Shown here in pieces: positions 10,349 to 22,300 of a DNA stretch of 60,000 nucleotides. Origin of the DNA: Lineus longissimus (taxonomy: Eukaryota > Nemertea > Pilidiophora > Heteronemertea > Lineidae); contig NC_088314.1 of the NCBI RefSeq assembly GCF_910592395.1, positions 7,318,001 to 7,378,000 of the forward strand, given 5' to 3'. A program made the position numbers and the translations under genes. A model generated the notes under the pieces. The model worked only from the letters and a program-made list of their open reading frames with translations. It was not told the origin of the DNA and did no database searches. How positions within the stretch are numbered: position 1 is the first letter of the stretch; each line of letters starts with the position of its first letter.

Positions 10349-13300
10349 GTAAGAGAAATCTATTTTTAGCATCTGTCGGACTTGAAGCACATGGTAAAAG
10401 CATGGCTGGTGATTTTGTTGGCGGGAAATTTTCTGATGAAAACCTTCTGGACCAGGCAGGTCATTCATCAGGGGCGGATCCAGGTCCCAACAGACCCGCC
10501 CCCCCCCCCTTTTTTTCGCGGACCGCTGAAAAAAAACTTAAGGGAAAGCCGTTATAAGCCCAAAGAAGAGTTACTTTTTTTTCAGTGAATTAACGAGTAA
10601 CAACGTCTCTCAGACAATTGGGAAACGCGTCTGACAGCATCTGAGTTAAAAAAAATTTCCTGGGGAGGCCCCCAAGATCCCCCCCCCCGCCGTGGGTGCG
10701 CGCCTGCGGCGCTCACGGGTTCGGGCTTCGCCCGCAATGCCCCCCCCCCCATCCGGCCACTGTTCATTTGTCCATCTTGCAGGTTAACAGGCGATGGTTT
10801 CATTTGGTCACTGATTAATGCAGCACTTATTTTTCCTTCTTATTTGATAAATGGGGATAGGCTTACTGGTATCTGTACAAGTACTTTTGTTCCTTTAAGG
10901 CAACACTGTGCATAATGCTACCTCCGCTTGCCAAGCCCAAGAAATGCATAAAGTAGCCACGAAGATAATGGGTATCCGGTATGACATAGACTTCAGATAC
11001 ATTGTATCAGATGTGGGTGCTAAATTAACAGCTTATTGCGTTTTTGTTGTTGACCTAGATTGAAGGTGGTTGCCTTACCGGATTTTTATGCTCCCTTTGT
11101 GAAATTCAGTTACTTTGGTAGTATCATTGTGTAAAATGAATGATTTGTTAAACTGACTTTACACAATGATATACTCCCACTACTCTATTCATTGAATTGA
11201 GACCACAGTTTAATTTAAAGTTAACTTATCCCAGGAGTCTGGTTGTGACTTTGTCCTCAGACGACCTGTTTGGGACAAATTTAAATTACAGTAGAACCTC
11301 TCTATTAAGGACACTAATTCCATGAGTCTGGTTGTGACTTTGTCCTCAGATGATCTGTTTGGGACAAATTTAAATTACATGTATATTCAAACACCACATA
11401 ATCTCTTTCCGTAGAAGATGAGAATGATTTGTTTTGTCTTTCCGTTACAACAACAATGGTCAAAGGCCTTGTTGTAGGAACAAGAAGTCATTTGGTACAT
11501 TTTTACACTGGAAAGTGCACTTTTGTGAAATATTTGATAAGGGGGATGAAGACCTTTTAAGAGATTTGAAAATAATGCTTCAGATACTGCAATTACACTG
11601 GCTGGATAGGCTCAAAAAGCTTTTGACTGGATGGATGCTGGATATAGACAATATATGCATATATCATTTCTTCTTTTTATTACTGGTTTATATCCTGGTT
11701 ACTCTAAGGTTATATTGGTTAGCACTAGCAGGAAAGGTTTGAACTCGGACTAAACATGCCAATGGTTCATTGGGTTTATCACTGGATTATAACAGGTACT
11801 GTGTGAAAGATTAAAGATATCACACATTACACTAACACAGGGTGGAACAAGAGATCTCATTTTGATATATTGACTTTATTAAAACTGAAAAGGCTTATCA
11901 GTGTTCATATCAATAAAGACAATTCAATGTAAACATGTATGTAATCATTTCAGGAAGTCATTTGTACTTTGATCAAAATATCTTTGTCCTTACCAAAGGA
12001 GTCATCCTGCATGTCCTGAACTAGTGAAAGTAATGTATCTCTCAATAAAAACCCTGTACCCACCCCCACCCCTGGTCAGGAGAACCACTAATTTTGTGTT
12101 GAATTAGTATACATAGCAAACCGGCTTTTTTATCAGTGTAGAAGTTCACCGCAGACAAGTGATTCTTGTTGCAATATTGCAATGCTGGAGACTTCACATT
12201 CCGAAAGGTGGAGACTAAATACTATATGTTGTTTTTGTTGCTACTTAATCTTGACATACACTTCAAGTGTCATCCATTTACACTTCCAGATAAAGCGGCA
12301 GAGTATGAAATCACCCTGCCAAGTCGTATTGATCATAGGGGGCGCACCAGTCAGATTCATTTCATCGACAAACGCAGTACTACTCTTTCATGGATAAATA
12401 ATGTTCAGTACGAAATGGCAGCATTCGACCGACAATTTAAACTTGCGTTATCAAAAGGCAGTGATCTGATTGGACCGTCATTCAAAGTGCAGCGATTCAA
12501 AGGGAATACCACATGGCTTGATGACAAGATCGCAGACCATCACCATTGTTTTTATCGTGGGCAAGTCATGAATGAGCCAGGGTCTGTCGTTGCAGTCAGC
12601 CTCTGCTCTGGAATGGTAAGTTCTATCTAACACAAACATGCATTTTTTTTAAGTTAATGTGTCTCAACATGAGGCAGATGTGTCTCAACCTGAGGTAGTT
12701 GTGTCTCAACTTGAGACAGTTGTGTCTCAACTTGAGGTAAATGTGTCTCAACTTGAGGTAGATGTGTCTCAACTTGAGGCAGGTGTGTCTCAGCTTGAGG
12801 CAGGTGTGTCTCAACTTGAGGCAGGTGTGTCTCAACTTGAGGCAGGTGTGTCTCAGCTTGAGGCAGGTGTGTCTCAGCTTGAGGCAGGTGTGTCTCAACT
12901 TGAGGCAGGTGTGTCTCAACTTGAGGCAGGTGTGTCTCAGCTTGAGGCAGGTGTGTCTCAGCTTGAGGCAGGTGTGTCTCAACTTGAGGCAGGTGTGTCT
13001 CAGCTTGAGGCAGGTGTGTCTCAACTTGAGGCAGGTGTGTCTCAGCTTGAGGCAGGTGTGTCTCAACTTGAGGCAGGTGTGTCTCAGCTTGAGGCAGGTG
13101 TGTCTCAGCTTGAGGCAGGTGTGTCTCAGCTTGAGGCAGGTGTGTCTCAACTTGAGGCAGGTGTGTCTAAACTTGAGGCAGATGTGTCTCAGCTTGAGGC
13201 AGGTGTGTCTCAGCTTGAGGCAGGTGTGTCTCAACTTGAGGCAGGTGTGTCTCAGCTTGAGGCAGGTGTGTCTCAGCTTGAGGCAGGTGTGTCTCAGCTT

Positions 13301-16300
13301 GAGGCAGGTGTGTCTCAACTTGAGGCAGGTGTGTCTCAGCTTGAGGCAGGTGTGTCTCAGCTTGAGGCAGGTGTGTCTCAACTTGAGGCAGGTGTGTCTC
13401 AGCTTGAGGCAGGTGTGTCTCAGCTTGAGGCAGGTGTGTCTCAGCTTGAGGCAGGTGTGTCTCAACTTGAGGCAGGTGTGTCTCAGCTTGAGGCAGGTGT
13501 GTCTCAGCTTGAGGCAGGTGTGTCTCAGCTTGAGGCAGATGTGTCTCAGTTTGAAGTAAATGTGTCTCAACATGAGGCAGATGTGTCTCAACCCGGGGTA
13601 GTTGTGTCTAAACTTGAGACAGATGCGTCTCCACTTGAGAGAGAAATGTCTTAGCTTGAGGTAGATGTGTCTCAACTTGAGATAAATTTGTCTCAACCTG
13701 TGGAAGATGTGTCTCATCTAAGATGTGAGTCTTTCAAACATATTATCCTTTAGTCCTGCAGCTCTTCACACTCAACCTTTCGACAAAATTGCCAATACTG
13801 TATTGACCTGATTGCCAATAGCTGCCAATTTACTGCTAAGAAAAAGTGCTATGCCTCACATCCCAAGGGCTCACTTAAGGGAGCAAATTAAGGGTCTCAC
13901 AATTCTCATTGTCATAAAACCTTTAAGGACACTCTTCAACCAAAAGACCACCCAATTACCAGTATAAATTAACCTTAAAATACAGGTTATTTCCATTTAC
14001 TGTCCTCATTGGGTATAAAGGTCTTTAGACCAGAGGTGACACTGGCTTTTAAATGAAAATATCTCAAAATTTCAACAAGTAGCTTTTGTGATCTAATGAA
14101 AGATATAAGGGAATTCTGACACATTGTCAAATGTTGTTGTTTGTGGTCAAAGATTCAATCACGTTGTGGTTTTAAAAGAAAAGGGTTTTGCTCTTTCTAT
14201 TTTGTTAGTTCAGGCAAACTTTTAGATGACAATAGAAATTTTACTTGCTAAGGTCAATGTCGCACCTTGAGCGAGAATCCATGAATCTGATTGGCCCATG
14301 CATGTCACATGTCCTAGTGACAAGTTCTTCTGTCCTCCCTCTCAACATGTTACCATCATAGATACTATGTTGGAAATTCTCTGTCCTAGATTTGATGACA
14401 GGCCATCATAGAATGATGATTATGCTGCATCATAGATTCTATGATGAAGGTTCTGTTTTGCCCGTGTAGGAGTAAATCTAATCAACAAGAAGAGGGAAAA
14501 GCAAATTGTCCTGTTTTCCTCCCCCTATGGCCAGATTTCTAAGCTTAGAGTTAGCATACATTGTAGATCCAGCTATATCCTAAGGGAAAAACCGAAGTGT
14601 TTATATTATTTACCCTGGTAGACTAACCACCCTTGATTGCTGTTTCTGCTTGACTTGAAAATACATGTAGTGGCAAAAAGTACCCAATTTGGCGTAATGC
14701 GGTCGAATGTTAGGATGTCTGATCCGAAAACTAACTTGTTTTTCTGAAATGCTGTTTTCTTGTCTACCAAGGTTTATATGTGAACCTTGAGTAATCTAGA
14801 TTGGCGCAGTGAATCGTCAAATGACGTTTTTAACAGCTGCATGTAAATGTGAACAACGTTGTTGACGACATTTTGACTTTTCTGCAAACATTGTCACATC
14901 ATATTGGCTCGAGTTTCTTCATAGCTGTGCCGTCATTACAGCATTATCAGCACCACTGCTGGCATTATCGACCTCCCCGTAATCTTCATCATCATAAAAC
15001 ATCATCAGCATTGCAGCGGGACAATTGTCTTCTTCTTTGAATCCTGGACATGGAGGGGGATTATACCTTGCAATAATTATCATCTGGCGTAATTATGAAA
15101 ATTCACTGGTCAACGTGGTCAAGACTATCATTGCTGTGGCACATCTCTTGTGTGTTTCGTTGCTAGGTCTAATCCATAGCCCCAACACTATCCCTACTTC
15201 AACTCCAATAAGGGACAACACAAAATTATTTCTCAAGAGATTTTCAATTACTGCGTTGCTGTTCCCACTCCTGTTTGAGACATTGAGTTGTGTTGTGATG
15301 ATTGCATTATGTTGAAATATTTCCTTTGAATGGCTAGGTGTCCTCTCTGAATGGTCGGGCACCCCTTGCCCTTGGGTGGTATTGGAGTAACTTGTCAGTG
15401 TCCCATGCCCTCTTCACCTCCATATGACAGATCGCGTGGGGTTTCTAGAGGTCACTTGAAGAGAAAGGCAGGCCAGCCTGGTTACTGTGGTTTGATAAAC
15501 AAATAAATTGACCTGTGATGATAGATTTTATTGGTGAAACCAAAATTTTGAAGGTGGCAATATCATTGGGTTGTCCTCTTCTTTGCTCAGTACTTTAATT
15601 CGGTGGACATGAATCATGAAGTCTGATGATGCATCTCAGAGATCTGTTTTTCACGCAAATATCTAGAGAAAATGACCCCCTAGATCAACTTAGAACTCGA
15701 AGGCGTGGGCTAGGTGATGACCAACGGATTGTCCACTGTTTACTGTCCGAGTCATGGACAAGACACATAAGACAATGGCAAACAAAGGTGAAATTTAATC
15801 CTTTGCTATTGAACTGTCCTTGAATTTACCTAAGCTGGATCAAAGACCATTTACAGTGAGAACAAGAGGAAAGTAAAGATATGATATTACTCATTTATTT
15901 GACATCCTTCATCAGATACCCACTTGGAAATCTGTTGAAACAAGGAAGCTTGAGAGTGTCCGCTAGTTCATTCAAGCATTTCGGAGAACTGAGTCCACTC
16001 TGCAGAGAGTTTGCCAAGTATTCTGAGTGGGGTGTTTCGTAGAGTAAGTGAGGTTACTTATGGGCAGAACTGTATTTTTGTCAACTACTTGTATTTCAAT
16101 ATTATTTTTAGAAGTTATTTTAATTGACACATGTTTGCATGCATTTATCACCTGTCCTGGTTGGATTATTAACGACTTAAAGTCGAAAATCACTAAATAT
16201 AAGTTAAATCTTGAATGCATTGAGCAAGTTCTTATAGCATTGGCCTTCCAAGGACTCTTGCATGGTGACTCTTGATCCAAGAAGCCAGATATATGTGTAG

Positions 16301-19300
16301 TCTTACAACACTTGGTAATCTTTTATAAAAAAATCACAGAACTGCCGCAGGACTTCTGTCCAACCAATTTTTGATTTAACTTACATTTCATTTGCGGGTG
16401 TGTGACTAGGCCTTTTATTGAGGGGAAAATTTGAATGAATGGGTGCACTTTGTACGAACATTTAGCATTCAACAATATTTCGATATCTTTTATGTTGGTG
16501 TCAAGAAAGAAGCCTTGTTGGCTGAGGATTTATATTTATATTTTGCATAATGTGGATTTTCCATTCAAAAATATTCAAATCTCTTTTGAGTGCTTCCTGT
16601 TCTGATTGTCAACTTTCATTCATGAGTTTGTTTTTAAACATTTAAGGTTTTGTGGTCGATGTTTCCAGGCGTTGAGATGGCCCACAGGCCCAGTGTGTCC
16701 CATGATGGCAGAATTGTAACACCAAAGGCAACTCTTTCTTGACAGCCACATTGTATTCTACTATCTCTTTCCTCAAAGCTAGCCACAGAAGAGTAGCTGC
16801 TATCTGCGATAATGATCACGGACAACGAAATTACCGTGTTAGCAGGGTTCATCACAGGTCGTTGCAGTGATCGCTGCAAACTTGTGATCAATTCACATCA
16901 CTCTAGTTGCACCTGCAATCTTTTTATCGCTCATTGCTGCGATAAATGTCATAGGTCACAGCAGCAAAAACAGTTCTTGGGGGGGGGGCTGCTTATTACA
17001 TTGTGAATAACAAGGCATTGTCTGCTTTTTCTTTCTCTTGTTTTTTTTATTTTCAACATTGTTTTTCACAGGGGATAAAATGACTGATTGCATGTTTACC
17101 ACATGTTCTACAACTTTTGGGTTCCCTTCATTCTTTGAGTCATGATTGATAACCCGTATTGACATAACTGTCTTTGTCTTGATAGTGTTTCCTCCAAGAT
17201 ATATTTACGATAGACAGACTTCCTCTACTGTGTGACATCATGTTCTACAACTTTGGGGTTCCCTTCATTCTTTGAGTCATGATTGATAACCCGTATTGTC
17301 TTTGTCTTGATAGTGTTTCCTCCAAGATATATTTACGATAGACAGACTTCCTCTACTGTGTGACATCATGTTCTACAACTTTTGGGTTCCCTTCATTCTT
17401 TGAGTCATGATTGATAACCCGTATTGACATAACTGTCTTTGTCTTGATATTAGTGTTTCCTCCAAGATATATTTTCCAATAGACAGACTTCCTCTACTGT
17501 GAGACATCAAACACAACATGGAAATGGCTAATAAAGGAGGTGTTAATTAGGATAAGTGCAGGTTAAACATCCTGGAAATTTGCATTCACATTACGAATGT
17601 TTTCCTAGGAAATAAGGAAGAGCAACCCTGTTTAACATTTCCTGTACGGAGGACATGGTTTCACTACCAGGAAAGGGTTAATGATGTTGTTTTTGAAGGA
17701 CCATGTGATCACCTTAAGCACCCTGTGAACAAGCAATTCTCGTCACAGCGACCTGTGATCATAATCACATGCGACAAAATCTCTCATTTTGTGGTGGTCG
17801 TCGTGGTCTTCGCCCATACCTGCAACAAGAATCAACCTGCAATCAGTATCAAATTCAGCAATTACCATTTTACCTGCAGACAAAGCATCTTGAAGGCTTT
17901 GGGGTCTTTCTGATACTCAACCCAGAGATAATTATTGTACAACTCGCTGTTCAGAGGCGTCGCTAGCTTTTTGGTAAAAAGCACATTTTTGGTGGCATCT
18001 GACCCCCCACAACCACCACCCACAACCACCCCCTCTGCTAGATGCCCCTACTGTTTTGATTCCTTGGAAGTTGTGCTGAAGCGAAGGGCAAAGATGGAAC
18101 AACCTGTTTTATTTCTGTGTGACATACCTGAATTAAGACCCTTTAGAATAATGTCCTTATGCACCTGTATTTGTCAAATAAATAAATCCAAATCCACTTT
18201 ACACCCTGTTGGTAAACTTCCAATAAGTTTAAGAAGCTTTTGAAAGTTATTTTGTCATAACTTAGCAAGAAAGTGTCAGTCAATATTAAAGTCATAAATT
18301 TAAAGTCTTGGTCCACATCAAATCCCTGAAATCTCTTGGGGCTGGGGTTTTTTTGTGACCGATGTTTTCTAGAGTCCTTGCCTTCTCAGTGGGGCAGGCG
18401 TCTCTCATCAGTTCTTGCTGAGACAAGTCACTTTAAAGTTTGGCTTTTTGTTCATCTTTGGCCAGATATGATGGGCCAACTCTTCTACCTAAAGCAAAAT
18501 AAAGTAAAGTTTTCACACGTCAATAAACAAATCTACAAATTATGCCATGTTATTTCCAACCACTTTTTTCACCTGTTCAAAGAGACGGACTTTGCTGACA
18601 TATATAAACCTACTGGCAGTATAAGCACAGGTGCAAAACATCAAAAAGGCAAACAACAGACTTTTTTCCACTAACCAATTAGCTTGCTAGGTTGCAGCAA
18701 GTAATCTATACTTCATACTTGGTTACAGCAAACACATTCTGATCTAAGCCTTAGCTCATAAAAAAGCAACCTTTTGCTTTCCACTCTGAAAAAGTCAATA
18801 TACAGTTGATGATACAAATAATTTCATGTTTTAGTGAGTAATATGCCTTGGGTATATAGTTCCTGTGAAAGGTAACATCTCTTGCACACACTGCATGTTT
18901 GTTTTGCTCAAACCTACTTACTTAAGCCCTTCACTCCTCTGAGAGCAGGCTGCCAACAACTTTCCACCATCTTTTGTCCCTGGTGATCCTCTCCAGTTCA
19001 TGCCATGGTCTTCATGCCACTCTTGCTACCCTGACGGTAGCTGTTCCTCTGTCTCACTTCTCCTGTCCGTTCCATGTCAGAGCTTGAAGGGTGATGCTGG
19101 GCGGCAAGGGACTATCAACCCCGGCCTGCAATATTTGTGAGTCTCTGGCTGGTTTTGATCCTACCCCAACCCTGGATTCGCCTAGTGACCAAACGGTAAT
19201 GGACTATCAAACCAGGCCTGCAATACCTGTGAGTCTCTGGCTGGTTTTGATCCTACCCCAACCCTGGATTCGCCTAGTGACCAAACGGTAATGGACTATC

Positions 19301-22300
19301 AGACCAGGCCTGCAATACCTGTGAGTCTCTGGCTGGTTTTGATCCTACTCCAACCCTGGATTCGCCTAGTGACCAAATGGTAATGGACTATCAAACCAGG
19401 CCTGCAATACCTGTGAGTCTCTGGCTGGTTTTGATCCTACCCCAACCCTGGATTCGCCTAGTGACCAAATGGTAATGGACTATCAAACCAGGCCTGCAAT
19501 ACCTGTGAGTCTCTGGCTGGTTTTGATCCTACTCCAACCCTGGATTCGCCTAGTGACCAAATGGTAATGGACTATCAAACCAGGCCTGCAATACCTGTGA
19601 GTCTCTGGCTGGTTTTGATCCTACCCCAACCCTGGATTCGCCTAGTGACCAAATGGTAAACGACTATCAGACCAGGCCTGCAATACCTGTGAGTCTCTGG
19701 CTGGTTTTGATCCTACTCCAACCCTGGATTCGCCTAGTGACCAAACGGTAATGGACTCTCAAACCAGGGCCGACCGAATTGAAACTCCGATAGTGCTGAC
19801 AGGACCTAACAGAGTATAGTGTAATGGTTAAATGCTTTACACTATTCTCTGTTAGGCCCTGTTAGCGCTATCGGGGTTTCGATTCGGTCGGCCCAGGCCT
19901 GCAATACCTGTGAGTCTCGGGCTGGTTTTGATCCTACCCCAACCCTGGATTCCCCTAGTGACCAAATGGCAATAGTCTATCAACCCCGGCCTGCAATACC
20001 TGTGAATCTCGGGCTGGTTTTGATTCTACCCCACCCCTGGATTCTCTCTTGACCAGATGGTAATGGGCTGTTGACCCTGGCCTGCAGTAAATACCTGTTG
20101 GTCTTGATCAGCATACGATCCACCACCCAAAGGTAAGAGGAATTGTAGCCCAAGGACAAGAAGGTGTGAACCAGTGCTTTTGGTCTGGATATCTTTTTCA
20201 TCCAAAACTACCTGTGGCCATGGTTATAAAACTCGAGGAGCAAAACTGATGATGCAAAAGATGTTATCCTGATGCAAAGTCAGATAGGATGGATCATACT
20301 TTTGCGAATGTTTGTAAACATCCTTTGGATTTGATGGTAACCAGTGCAAACTTGACATAGCCGACTTCAAAGTTGTAAGCGAAATGTAAAGTACTTTGTT
20401 TAGGTTCTTACAAGTTCTTGCTAGTAATGCGCAAAGCAATTTGTGGTTCCCAATGCAAGGTCAAGGGCATTTCAAATGAAACACAGGCCATCTGCTCCCC
20501 ATTCCATAACCACAGAGTCACAGACTGTGTTGCTTTTGACGCTAAGATAGGCAGTACAGTTGCAGAGTTCTTCCGCCAAATTCACATTGGTAAACCCTTG
20601 GCTGCTTGGTAGGGCTCTTGGCCAAATTGCATCGGAGCAAAAGTTGTGGACAAAAGGTTTGGCCCATTCTCAATTAAAGACATCAATATGTCATCGGCAA
20701 ATTATTCAGACACTTCGATTCTTGTTCCTTAAGATGGCTGCATATCGGTGAACTGAAAAGACCCATGGGTACCTACCTACATTACATGCACTTGTACCAC
20801 CCAAGGAAGTTCCTAAATCATACTGGTTATGATTGCTGAAAAAGTGATTAGCCCTCAATTTGATACCATTCTCATGATATGATTGTACTGAACTGATGTT
20901 GGAACGATGTGATCCCACTAATTAACCTGCCCGTTAAGTTAACGAGGGCATACCTTGGCCCAGATAGAGGTGGCAAACCACTGATATTTTTCACATGGGA
21001 ATGTACTATGGAATGCATATCGATCAAAGGAACAATACACGATTTGCGAAACTGTAAGTTCGCCTAAGACAAAGTTTCTGACGATATGCAGCACTATGGG
21101 CGGTTATTTCCGCATAAATAGAGGTTGTCTCAAATAGACATTTTATGTCGTGTTATGACTCGAATAGACGTTTGGTGGCGCTTTTCAAATAGACATACAC
21201 TCAAATAGACGTTTGGTGGCGCTCGTATCTCAAATAAACATATATTGTCGTGTTTTCTGATTTGTGTGTATAACTCAAATAGACGTTTGGTGGCGCTTTT
21301 CAAATAGACATACACTCAAATAGACGTTTGGTGGCGCTCGTATCTCAAATAAACATATTGTCGTGTTTTCTGATTTTTGTGTATAACTCAAATAGACGTT
21401 TGGTGGCGCTTTATTTGAGATACGAGCGCCACCAAACGTCTATTTGAGTGTATGTCTATTTGAGATACGACACAATATGTTTATTTCAGGTACGTCTCCG
21501 TTAAAACGAGCGCCACCAAACGTCTATTCGAGTTATAACACGACATAAAATGTCTATTTGAGACAACCTCTATTTATGCGGAAATAACCGCCCATACAGC
21601 ACCTTCCAAAAGCATAATCTTGCCCAAAATTACAACTGTTACATCACTTGTTACATCATGGTATTGTGGTTATTAATAAGTCAGCCCCCCCCCCCCCCCA
21701 AAGGGCAACTACAGGCAGGTGCTAGAGGTCGAAATTGGTTGTCTTCATGTGAATTATATGCACAGTTAAGGTACTTGGTTACGTTTGATTTTTGGGTGTT
21801 TTATATATTTCTCGAAGAGGCCAGAATAGTTTCAATGTACTTTGAGATGAGAGAGACACATATTAGCAATTTAGTGTAACTTTAACCTGCCTTCCTAGAT
21901 CCTGCCTATGGTCTCGCTTTAAAAGCTGATTCATGGCTGTTTACATTGGAGACGAGTCGCTCACACTTGACAAAACCATTGTACACTTGTGACAGCCTGC
22001 GCCGCTTAGCGGGGTGCCGTCGATTGCTAATGGAAGGGTTACGAGAACACCTTCATTCAGTCTTTCAAATTTTAGTTAGGTTGTCAATCTTGTTCAATGC
22101 ATGTATGTAAAATGGTATGGAAAAATTAGGCCTAGTACTATCGATGAGTTGTTGAAATTTAATCCGGCATATTTTATACCACCAGACTTGGCAGCAATTC
22201 CAGGTTGCTCGTGTTACTATAGATAACTCATCAGTCTGTGAAGGGGTAAAAACAGTTGTACTTAGAGGTAAAGATGTGTAATTTTAAGCTTTAAAGGTGT

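Larger units (their letters stand above)
10349..12289 (+). other. ADAMTS intron 1
   Basis: 1.9-kb intron. It holds a GC-rich terminal-inverted-repeat candidate (10469-10762), an imperfect inverted repeat (about 11117-11178), a duplicated ~60-bp segment (about 11231 and 11319) flanking a fragment of the CAGTAGAACCTCTC element, and no coding exon. Confidence 0.8.

Noticed and set aside
12623-13717. Long ORFs on both strands (265 to 364 codons) with 7-residue repeats
   Set aside because: They are reading frames of the 21-bp minisatellite. A stop-free unit whose length is a multiple of 3 opens several frames at once. No splice or start context supports translation.
19109-20099. Evenly spaced repeats considered as a CRISPR array
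   Set aside because: The whole 92-bp unit is repeated with no unique spacers, in an animal intron.
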